A stretch of DNA of 17,760 nucleotides, from the NCBI GenBank assembly GCA_027596945.1, contig JADGJH010000433.1, forward strand, positions 1 through 17,760, in the 5' to 3' direction. The notes beneath the pieces were generated by a model. It saw nothing but the letters and a program-made list of their open reading frames with translations. It was not told the DNA's origin and made no database searches. Made by a program: the position numbers and the translations under genes. The stretch comes from Physocladia obscura. Lineage: Eukaryota; Chytridiomycota; Chytridiomycetes; Chytridiales; Chytriomycetaceae. Below are positions 8,557 through 17,640 of this stretch, piece after piece (the first letter of the stretch is position 1; the number at the start of each line of letters is the position of its first letter).

Positions 8557-10495
8557 ATGAAGCGGGGTCGGCCAAAGCTCAATCTTCTACCGCAAGCAGC
8601 AGCAGAACATCATGCGCGCCAAAACCGGAAGCACCAAACAGATTTTCGCCGCCGCAAAGACGCGCGCATTGCCGAGTTGGAAGCGCGCGTGACCGAACTG
8701 GCTGCACTATGGGTTTTATCAAACTCCTCGTCCAACCCGGGTTCTACTTATTCTTCAACGTCCGCTTCCTCCTTACTATTGCCGAACATTCTACACGAAC
8801 GGGTATCGCAACTCGAAGACGCCATTCATTGTCGATTGCTTGAAAATAAGGAACTCAGGCAGTCATTCTCAATGCAAACAGCCTGCTTTGTATCAATGCG
8901 CGAGCTTGATCTTACGTCACCCCTCCAGTTTTCTTCTGCGCTGCCTACTTCTTTATCTAGTGGGCTTGAAAGTCTTAATTTTGTCAACTTCCAAATTATG
9001 CAACAAATTATCGCTCCGAATCCCAGACCTTTGCCAAATCCACTGTTATTCGTAAATATGCCTTTGGCTCAGAAATTAAGTATGCTACGGATTGAACTAG
9101 GTGCGTTTTCGTACTTGAACGAATACGTCGGAATACTTATCGAAGAGCTTGTCACTGTACATCTGGGAAACTATTCACAGAACGAGCTGCTGTTTGACTT
9201 TTTGTCTCGCAAGTATTTACTTTTGGATCGGTGTCGTAATGATGACCAAAAGAAGGTGACAAACTCTGGAGGGTGACAAAAAAATTTTCCTCGCTTAATC
9301 AAAATCTCTCAACTAGGTTCTTCATATTCTCGACGGATTGAGAATAGAATACGAATACGTGCCTGCTGAAAGAGACATTGGCCTCGATTTCAATGCTCGG
9401 ATTGATGCTAGAATGGAGAGGGAACCGTTTGTTTATTTTTCAAACGCATTGAAACTCTTGCAATCCGTCAAACGGAACAATGCTAAGCATTTGGTCAACA
9501 AAATGCATATATTATACGCGGTTAGGCTTTTTTGCTGTTTCTGTTTTTGTTTTTGTTTTTTTGAATGATCAAACAGGTTGCAGCGACATCGGTTAATGAG
9601 ACACTCAAGCAAAATGCGGTGGCACAAAACTTGAGAGTAAAACATGACATTCTAAACATTTGTTCCCAAGAAGATCGGATTTGTGCTGTAGATATCATTG
9701 AATATAGTCGAAAACTGGATTCAATTCGTTACAACTATCTCAACGTATCATTTTCAACACCCGCACCTATCAAAAACATATCGCATCAGGCAGTGAAGTT
9801 AATCTGTGATGGGTCTCTTATGGAAGATTTTAATAAACTTCGCGCACAACTCAACTCTGTTCCGTCCTTGACAGCTTACTCGAATGACTTTATTGAACAA
9901 TTGTGCAAACTCTCGATTGAACCGACTATTTGCGTGGATCTGCAAACTTTGGCAACGCGACTTGAGGAATTTATTAAGCTCAAATTCACAATTTTTTCAA
10001 AATGCAAGAATTCTGACGAAGACCTCAAAAAGGTTTTCTTTTTTTTCATTTTCTTAATTCTTTATATCAGCACGTTAAAAATTTTTTAAAAGGTTATCCG
10101 TATCATCGATGATTCCCGTGTTGAAGAAAAATTTTTTTATGCAATTGACTGGCCAAATTTCAATATCCCCATCAGCCACGAAAAAGTTAATGACAGCAGT
10201 TACGCCTCTCTTCTGACTGGTATCAAATCTTTAACGCATCATGATACAGATTTTTTAGTGAAACAATTATTTGCTTGGTATTTAGTGAGTCTTCATTCTT
10301 GTTCAGTTGGTTTTTTTATACATATTGATATTTAAATAGGAATTTAATCCATCAAGCGTTGACGTAGTTAACCAAATGATTCTTGCGCAGTTGTATTGGG
10401 CCAAAAGACAAATATTGAATCTGTGCTCTCGGCAAGATCGATACAAAGTTCTCGAGCTTTTAGAATCGCAACGTGAGTTTGCTGTGAGGCATTAA
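8557..10495 (+). CDS. Gene B: bZIP protein with two tandem C-terminal helical modules, ~568 aa, 5 exons
   Basis: Exons: 8557-9255, 9317-9520, 9577-10032, 10093-10284, 10340-10495. All are phase 0, bounded by GT...AG, and every exon length is a multiple of three. The ATG at 8557 gives MKRGRPKLN as in gene A. It has an AT-hook-like RGRP, then the basic region with N23 and R31 (N-R-K-H-Q-T-D-F-R), a zipper start with ARIAELEARV, and a second coiled coil (ERVSQLEDAI). The first C-terminal module, about residues 163-360, is divergent. The second, from ~374 (CDGSL...LCKLSIEP), is close to those of A. Each module ends in a C-S-x-x-D-R motif (NICSQEDR, NLCSRQDR). It is a paralogue of A and probably a nuclear regulator. 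The function of the module is unknown. Confidence 0.85.
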
Positions 10496-10652
10496 TATCT
10501 GCAAAATTTGTGTTTATTTGTTAGTTTTCGAAACATTTTTTTTTGAAGTAAAGTCTTGGCAATATTGAATTCATTAGGTGTTCAAGTATTATGCTGATTT
10601 ATTTAAGAGCCACTGCTTCTGAAAATGTAGTAAATCAAAAGCTATACAAAAT

Positions 10653-11340
10653 TTATTCTAACAAATTATAATTTCTGTTATTCTCCTTTCTCAAAATCAA
10701 GTTCCAATAAGCACTGATATGCTGGAAATTTTCATACATGTTGTGATTAGATCTTGTTCAGATATGATCAATTTCATATTCTTTCCATACGACTCCATCA
10801 GGAATACCCAAGTGTTCCAATAAAGCATTTCTATTCAACATTGTATGTTGGAGGCAGTATTCATCAGAGATTCTTTCAACTTGTTAATTCATCTTTTCAT
10901 CTGACACTTCACCTTCAACTTTCTCTTCAACTTGTCATAATCAATATCTGCTTCTTTTGAATGTTTAATTCCATCATTAACTACATCGATGTGCCTTTTT
11001 TTGGTTGTTCGACTAATTGCTGTACATTGCATATCGTTTGCCATTTGACTCCATTCATTGTATATGCCACCTTGATTGAGTCTCCTTGAACTCGATGACA
11101 AGTGCTACAATAGTGAAGTAGAAAAAAGTTGCAATGCAGCAGTTCCGAGTTCAGCCACACAAGTAACCAACAGGCGTCACTGACATTTATTGCGTTTAAC
11201 ACATTGTTATCGATCTCAATTTTTGGCAAATGATCTTCCTTGCGCTCATCATCGATATTTGTGCTTTGAACCAACTTTGGATTTGCACTTTCGCTTGAGT
11301 TGTTGTTGTCCAAGCATTTGTTACTTTCACTGGACAGCAT
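10653..11340 (-). pseudogene. Broken gene with HNH-endonuclease-like core
   Basis: On the minus strand one frame reads RISDEYCLQHTML, then ALLEHLGIPDGVVWKEYEIDHI, a TGA at 10760-10758, and in the same frame TRSNHNMYENFQHISAYWNL, ending with TAA at 10655-10653. The EIDHI followed by NHN...ENFQ...WNL spacing resembles the D-H...N...N/H core of HNH nucleases. Another stop lies at 10886-10884. Upstream, other frames look coding (VVNDGIKHSKEADIDYD and a Cys/His-rich stretch LLHCNFFLLHYCSTCHR near 11150-11100), implying frameshifts. It is probably a dead mobile or selfish gene left in the B-C spacer. The HNH reading rests on a short motif and is not certain. Confidence 0.4.
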
Positions 11341-11533
11341 TTGAAAGATCTGAGAAAGGTAATAAAATAAAAAAATAGTAAATAGTAAATAGAAACAGCA
11401 GATACAAAAAAATCTAGGATGTTCTCCGACTTAAAATTTTTTCTTGTTATAATGTTATTTATTTCAATTTTATTTTCACGGAAATGTAAACTTGTCGATT
11501 GAACCATTTGTCAATGGTTTTTGATTTGCAGAA

Positions 11534-13154
11534 ATGGAAACAAAAATACAGACTTACGACCCAAACTCAACGCGCGGGCGAAAAAAGAGTGAAGCGGAGC
11601 CAACGTCTAGACGGCAGGGACAAGTGCGGGAGGCGCAGGTGAATTGCTTGGGCGACAAATTATCTTGCAAATACAATCGAAATATTTTTACTCAACTAAT
11701 CACAAAGAGAGCATTACGTGAGCGGAAAGTACAATACATCAGAAATCTCGAAGCACAAGTTGCAGAACTCTCAGCGAAACTGAATGTTGCGCAACCGCAG
11801 GAAACACGGACGCTTGTTTCCGACTTGGAGACGCAAATTGTGAATCTTCAAACCGAATGTGCATTCTTGCGCCAGCAACAACAGCAACAACAGCAACTCG
11901 TTACTGCATTCGATCCATCAAAGTTTAATCAAATTAAAGCTGAATGTATAAGCTGTGTAGCCGAACGAATGAAGTCGGAGATTTACCTGTCGCAGATTCG
12001 ATTTCTTGATGGTAAAGTTTGTGAACTCAATGCTGAGCTATCGCTACTCCGCCAATCTACAGTAGCTTCAAAGGCCACGAACCTGGGATTATTTCAAAGC
12101 GATTCGCAGATATTTGATTTTCAAAACGGAGTTGGTTTTGCAGACAACTCTGCCCTATTACCCCAAAATATGCCAAGCCAAGCCGAATTTTCTCAGTGGA
12201 TGCAACCGCTCGACGAAGCACTGCAGTTTGATCCAACTGTGTTTAATTTTGCACCATCGCAATCAGCCGTCAATACAACAGTTCCAGCTTCTGCCGATTC
12301 GGAATGGCTGGATATGATGGCTGATACGTCAACAACAGTGAATTCATCAAGAATCCTGAAATATAGTGCAACTGAACTTTACGGCACTCCGGAGACGCAA
12401 TTTGTAAAACTTCTTGTAAAAGAAGTACTTTATTTCCAAAACGAAGAAAACATCGCACTGCTAAATCGGACTTTGAGCTTGTTTTTGGTGAGTTCCAGTT
12501 TCGTAATTTTTATGATTCTGATATCTAAAGTTGGTCTAGGCGCAATCAAAATGTCGCAATGACAGGGCAATTAAGCGTTATTTGGTGAAAATGTCTCATA
12601 TTGTTGAGCGTATGTTTTCCGAAATCCCAAATGACGAAAAGCCAAAATGTGCCAACATACTTACAATGTTTGTTGAAAGAAACAAATCTCACGTGGTTAG
12701 TATTGTTTTTTTTTAAACCTTTTTCTAACGAAGCAACTAGGATTATATGTATGGATGCTCGTTCGGCAGAGAACCTTACAAGCAAGAAAAAAAAAAGATA
12801 CTTTCGCCCGATATTCTTGAACTCAAGAGAACACTGGAATCTTTTGATACACTCAAGAATGAGCAATATTCCAAAGAACTTATTGATGAATTAGCATATC
12901 TTTTTGAGGTTTGGATTAAATATATATTTTTAACTTTAAAAAATTTAAAATATCAGTCGTGCAAGCTCGAATCAGATATCACAGAAGACAATTTATTTGA
13001 TATTGCAAGTATTGATTTTCAACTGCTTTGCAAATTGAAAGGTTCACCTGAGCTCGTTTCTTACATGTTGTCAATGGAGCAGTTCAAGAAAGGGAAATCG
13101 CATTTACTGAAGGTGAAAAAGTGGCACATACTTTTTCCTTTTTCAGTCTCATAA
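11534..13154 (+). CDS. Gene C: Yap1/Pap1-like bZIP lacking the invariant Asn, ~468 aa, 5 exons
   Basis: Exons: 11534-11638, 11708-12487, 12540-12695, 12741-12908, 12957-13154, all phase 0. Splicing joins REAQ to RALRERK, giving an almost canonical Pap1-type basic region (GRKKSEAEP...SRRQGQVREAQ-RALRERK). The invariant Asn is V31, while R39 is kept. The zipper (YIRNLEAQVAEL) is followed by a second coiled coil, eight glutamines (91-98) and a C115-x-x-C118. The C-terminal module starts at ELYG (~258) and continues as AQSKC...KMS...RNKSHV and SDITEDNLFDIAS. Exons 1 and 3 have the same lengths as in gene D. An acceptor-like TTTGCAG lies just before the ATG, hinting at a 5'UTR intron. A further 34-base splice (GTGAAA...TTTCAG) would move the stop to about 13173. 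Confidence 0.82.
11639..11707 (+). other. In-frame intron inside the basic region of gene C
   Basis: This is a 69-base GT...AG intron with CTAAT near its 3' end. It is a multiple of three and has no in-frame stop, so retention would insert 23 residues between REAQ and RALRERK and split the DNA-binding helix. Removing it restores a continuous bZIP, and gene D has an intron at exactly the same codon boundary, so splicing is the likely normal state. Confidence 0.75.
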
Positions 13155-13173
13155 ATTTAATCTAAATAATTAA

Positions 13174-13327
13174 GGGACCAACTTTCGAATTTATAAATGA
13201 GTCTGACCAATGACAATATAAAAAAATAATAATCAAAAATCAAAATCAAAAAATCAAAAAAAAGAATCGTTCTCCCTGTTTCAAATCCAATTGCTTTCAC
13301 AAAGAAAAAAGGAAAACATCAGAAGGT
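13174..13327. repeat. A-rich simple repeat between the convergent ends of C and D
   Basis: Around 13221-13265 the sequence is a run of ATCAAAA-like units grading into poly-A. It separates the 3' ends of C (+) and D (-), so it should serve as 3'UTR and terminator space for both. Nothing else is visible. Confidence 0.5.
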
Positions 13328-14957
13328 TCATGCAAATTCAAAACTTGTTGGCGGTGATTCAGCATTTAGCTCAAGTAATTTGTTTGCAGCAGCTCTATCA
13401 AAAAACTTTCGTCCAGTTTCATGCACATCAAAAAATAGCTTAAATTTTTCCATTTCTTCCAACTTATCAAGTCGTGATTTCAACCGAAATTCCAAAAATG
13501 ACATTTCTGCAAGAGAATCTTCAGTTATGGATTCTGGGCTTTTTCGATACAACTGGTACGAAAAGTTAATAAAAATTTATCAATATAATATTTGTAATAC
13601 CTGATATAAAGAGCAAGCGTGATAAATTTCCACTAAAGATTCTCGCAACGACGGCAAATTTTCTAATCCCTCCTTGAGGATCTGAATATCTGGCGCAAAT
13701 GAAACATCGCTGTTTTTTGGGGTTTTTATTTGGTATCCAAAGAAAGGAGAATCAGACACTTCGCCGGTCAGGTACATCTGGAAACATAAAATAAATAAAA
13801 ACGAAGATCTGCTATAAAAAACATTTCAGAACTCACAAAGTGATTTTTGTTGCGTTTCATGAGGAGTAGAAATATATTTGATGCCATTATTTTTTCTTCT
13901 CTCGACATTATTCGGAGTAACGGCCCAGAAATTCTTGACATTTTCAGTAATTGCTTTTTAATGCTTTCGACAGTTGTACATTTTGCTTGAGCCTAAAAAT
14001 AAAAATGAAAATAAAATATAAATTAAGTGCAAATGAAAAAAAGGGAAAATCACATGTGACAGAAAAAACAAAAAGTAAAAAGTAAATAATGATACCACAA
14101 AATTGTCAACAAGCTCATGAGCATATTTTGGATATTTTTTATAGCTTGGTAAAGACAACAAAAGTATTCTCCAGAATCCAACATCCAGTGGGCCATATAA
14201 TTCGACAGCAGATGCAACTCGCTCCAAATCGGTCGGAGTTTTGTAAAGTGGCGTTGTTGGTCGGGGGAGCGAATTTAACCATTGTGTATTACTGTTTTCG
14301 AATTCCGGAATATTCATTTCGAGATGTAAAGGTGGAGACGTATGTGATGATGGAGGCGATGCAGTTAATAAAAAATCCGGTAATAAGCCGATACTGTTTA
14401 ATTCAAAACTCCACTGACTGGGGACAATTGGAATATTTATGCTCGCAGAGTTGCTACTAATACTGTCTTTCAATGGCCATACATTTCCTGCCACAGCAGT
14501 CTGCAAATTTGATATTTGTAGCATTGAGATGATATTCGTAAGAATTTTGACTTGTTTGTTGAGGCTTTCAACACGCAGTTTTGCCGAATCACAGCCAGCG
14601 CATCGAGCAGGTATCTGCGTGTGCTGATTTTGAGTACAATTGATCAAGTGGAGTTGGAAGGCGGATTTCAGCTGAGCAATCTCGGCTTCTTTGCTGAAGG
14701 ACTGTTTCTGAGAAGCAGCTAATTTCGTACGAAGATCTGATATGTCGGTTTCGAGTGTCTGCACGTACTCCAGTTTGCGTTTGCGATGCAATCGCTGATG
14801 ATGCTGAGTTACAAAACGGTATAGTTTTACAATAAAGAGCCACGTAAAAAACCTGTGCTGTACGCAGCTGCTCTTGGCGTTTACTAGAAACAGGAGCTTC
14901 GGCTTCGGCATGGCTATGGTCGCTGTTTTCTAGGTTTGTGTGGAGATGGTCTTGCAT
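13328..14957 (-). CDS. Gene D: Yap1/Pap1-like bZIP lacking the invariant Asn, ~452 aa, 5 exons
   Basis: Exons (minus): 14957-14853, 14794-14099, 13992-13837, 13777-13601, 13552-13328, all phase 0. The acceptor CATCATCAG at 14795 gives SSKRQEQLRTAQ-RLHRKRKLEYV, which aligns residue by residue with gene C. The invariant Asn is L31 and R39 is kept. The zipper follows (VQTLETDISDL), then a second coiled coil and C100-x-x-C103. The C-terminal module runs from ELYG (~233) through AQAKC...KMS...RNKNHF, a YLTGEV block and ESITEDSLAEMSFLEF to the end. Exons 1 (35 codons) and 3 (52 codons) equal those of gene C, and the two genes are tail-to-tail paralogues. An upstream in-frame ATG at 14996 exists, but a TTTTTTCAG acceptor-like site sits between it and the chosen start. 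Confidence 0.8.
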
Positions 14958-15009
14958 TTCAAAACTGAAAAAATTTGTTGTTGACCAATCATTCAAAAAA
15001 TAGTCTCCA

Positions 15010-15666
15010 GATTATTTGAACATCTTTGACATTAAAACCTCTGGTTTTGCTGAACAATTGGGAAATATGTACAGACTTACTGCAAGATAGGGATGTATTT
15101 CTGGCTTTGTTGAATAATATTTGTGGTTGTGGCAATAAAAAAACCACAAAGGATAGAGAAAGCAAGATAATATAATAATCAAAATGGTGTAATCAGGATT
15201 GTGCATTCAACTTGGAACAGAAAAAAAAAATGAGGTAAAAATTGCAAGAGTACCTGAGAACATGATGAAAATAGTCAATCTTGTTAGGGCAAACATCAAT
15301 CAAACAATGAACGAGAAAATTTGGAGAAACAATTACTCAACTGCGAACGGAACTTGATGCATCGTCAACATCACCCAAAGAAGAACAAAATCATTCATTA
15401 CTAAGCCAAATAAAGCAAATAATGAAGAATGATAAATGGTGTCACACTGAAAGAGGGACATTCTTTCCAGATGGAATTCTGGTCTTGTATGAGCAACATA
15501 GCCACCCAACAGAAATTATTGAGCGTCACAACGCAATGCTCTCTTGAATGGAGACATAAACATTCTCAAAGAGCTTGAACTTAATCAACCTGCAATTCAA
15601 AAGACTCTATCAGTATTTGACACAGGAAACTTCAGGAAAGTTTTTAAAAAAATTGAGAAAAAATAA
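15010..15666 (+). pseudogene. Unidentified broken gene filling the D-E spacer
   Basis: Readable coding stretches lie in different + frames. One reads DYLNIFDIKTSGFAEQLGNMY from 15010. Then come LLQDRDVFLALLNNICGCG (~15078-15135) and KNEVKIARVPENMMKIVNLV (~15230-15290). An open stretch at 15311-15547 contains LLSQIKQIMKNDKWCHTERG and FFPDGILVLYEQHSHPTEII. A shifted frame continues as NGDINILKELELNQPAIQKT and ends with a TAA at 15664-15666. Several frameshifts and stops make it a relic. I do not recognise the family. A transposon-derived gene is possible given the surrounding debris. Confidence 0.4.
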
Positions 15667-15899
15667 TTGCGTTTTCTCGCATTTCGAGTGTGTCATCATT
15701 TTCAAACTTTGCATTCACAGCCTCTGTAACTATTGTAGATTTTGTACTTGTCGCCATTTTCTACCGTCACGACATAAAAATGATTGCAATTAATTTTTGT
15801 GTCTGTGATTCAACCCGAAAAATAATTTGTAATCCCTTAGTATATGGGATCAACGATGGCCAAACTCGTTTGCAAAACAGGATTTCAAATTGCTTTTAA

Positions 15900-17062
15900 A
15901 TGGAACAAAACTTGAATTGGCTTTTGGGGTTTGGAAACAAGCACCTTGGACATCCCGCATTATTCGATGATCAGAACCGAGCTACAGAGACTTGTTTACA
16001 GAATACGCCTGCCCAAAATTCGCTATCATTGCCGGTTCAATCGCAGTCAATTTCACAGAAGAAACCGCGCGAGAAGCCAGGCCGACGACTGGCGAATGAT
16101 GAGCCTTCAACAAAACGCGTTGCACAATCTCGAGAGGTAACTCTTTGCTCTTGTTCCTACGAATATCTCAGAAAAGGAAATAGTGGCAACGTGCGTTCAG
16201 AGAACGGAAGGCGAATTACGTTAAAGAGCTCGAAGATAAAGTTGCGAATCTCACACAAATCATAGACGCTAACGGTCCTTCTCCCGCAGAAGTTGCGCTT
16301 TCGGCAAGGATCGCTGCTCTCACTGCAAGGGTTGCGGCTCTCGAATCCGAAAATGCAAATCTGAAACAAGGCGCTAATAATCACCCTTGCAATATAATGG
16401 ACACATCAAATAATCTTTTTGGTTTCGAAACAACGCTGCCAGATATCAGTGGCCTTTTCTCTACGGGGGGGAATAGTTCCGATTATTTACAACCTTCTCC
16501 AAACGATGTAAATTGGAGGTTAAAACAAGCTGTTTCAGCTGCAGTGGTATCTGATGCTGAAACTTTGGGAAATACTTCGGCAGAGTCTCTCAACTATGTC
16601 GATTTTAACTTACTCCAGGAACTCGACCAAAATGTCTCTACTTTTGTTGTTCCTCCTTTGGAACTACCTGAATTGTTGCAAACCAAGAAAAAGGACCCTA
16701 TTGCGATAGAAACTCATGAAAAATTGCTTAAATTACCCAGCCTTCAGAAACATGCGGACCTTCTTGATGGTTTGTGCAGTGCATTTGCGGTAAGTTTGGT
16801 ATATTGTTTCATATTTTGTCTGATGCATGTGATATTTCATTGTAAAATACAGAAATTTTCAGCCAACGAAAAAGAAGATATCGAGCCCAAGAATTCAATT
16901 TCAAACGAACTAATGGAAATATGCCGCAGAAAGGAAGATGTTCTTGCTGTTTGCTCCAAAGAAGATCGTGAAAAATTTCATCAAGTATTAAAGGAAACAC
17001 GAGAAAAAAGTTTGTCAGGCCTTCCTCGTCTAATTTTCGCATTCGATTTGTTGGAAAAATAA
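15900..17062 (+). CDS. Gene E: Yap1/Pap1-like bZIP with Asn replaced by Ser, ~350 aa, 3 exons
   Basis: Exons: 15900-16136, 16184-16789, 16853-17062, all phase 0. A TAA sits directly before the ATG in the same frame, which fixes the start. The first intron (47 bases, GTAACT...TAG) joins AQSRE to WQRAFRERK. The result is a near-canonical basic region (GRRLANDEPSTKRVAQSREW-QRAFRERK) with S77 in place of the invariant Asn, W80 in place of Ala, and R85 kept. The zipper YVKELEDKVANL is followed by a second coiled coil (LSARIAALTARVAALESENA). The C-terminal module is short: LLKLPSLQKHADLLDGLCSAFA, then, after a 63-base in-frame, stop-free intron, AVCSKEDREKFHQVL, echoing the C-S-x-x-D-R motif of A and B. 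The intron splits the module where those of C and D do. An AATAAA lies at 17178-17183. Confidence 0.82.
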
Positions 17063-17177
17063 TTAAAATAAGTGTCTTTTGTCAGAAAAAATTATATCGT
17101 GTGTTTCAAATTTAGATTTCAATTCAAAAATAATATTGAGTTGATCAATATCTAGCTACAAAAATCAAAACTGATCC

Positions 17178-17183
17178 AATAAA
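17178..17183 (+). terminator. Candidate polyadenylation signal of gene E
   Basis: AATAAA lies 116 bases after the gene E stop in an AT-rich 3' flank, at a normal distance for a 3'UTR. No cleavage site can be assigned from sequence alone. Confidence 0.4.
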
Positions 17184-17249
17184 AAGAATTTTGAATCAAC
17201 ATAGTGAATACAAAACAACGGATATCAACTTCTGTTTTTATTTTCAAAT

Positions 17250-17640
17250 TGATAAGGATACAAAAAGATAGTATGATCAAAGCCACTTTGATTTGAAGTT
17301 TTTCAACCATATTTTTTTCAAAAAGCAATCAACTGCTGTATCTAAAAACATGCATTTCTGTAGTATTTTCTGCTTGTTTTTGGATTTTCGAAAAAATCTG
17401 AATACTTCGCAAGTAGGGCAACAAAGCCTCCTGATCGCCAGTGCCTTTCGCAATCCACATTGCTTGTTTTCCTTGCCCTGAATCAGTCTTTTCCATTTGT
17501 TCTTTTTTTCTTTCACTTTTCTGGCACTTTCTTCTCAATTTTCTTTCTCTTTCATCTTATCTTCTTGGGCAATTACTGCTTTAACTTAAGCAGGGTAAAG
17601 TTCTTGCAATGCTATATATTCTGTAATATCTAAAGGTCAA
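17250..17640 (-). pseudogene. Possible decayed coding fragment, family unknown
   Basis: On the minus strand, from about 17633, the frame reads LDITEYIALQELYPA, a stop, then VKAVIAQEDKMKEKEN and a stop. A neighbouring frame stays open to 17277 (ending in FKSKWL) with a Lys-rich start, and a competing frame contains EKTDSGQGKQAMWIAKG. The Lys/Glu-rich helix-like composition looks protein-derived, but no domain can be named and the frame is broken. The rest of the 17063-17760 flank is AT-rich without visible features, ending in a poly-A run. Confidence 0.25.

Noticed and set aside
12546..12866. 106-codon minus frame
   Set aside because: Antisense of gene C exons 3-4, whose + strand reading matches gene D.
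13221..13265. ATCAAAA units as a possible tandem array or CRISPR-like repeat
   Set aside because: Units are irregular and very short, typical of A-rich simple sequence between convergent genes.
14089..14460. 123-codon + frame
   Set aside because: Antisense of gene D exon 2. The minus strand matches gene C in sequence and exon structure.
15398..15404. TTACTAA, the Yap response element consensus, ~500 bp before gene E
   Set aside because: A single 7-mer is expected by chance in AT-rich DNA, and it lies inside a coding relic.
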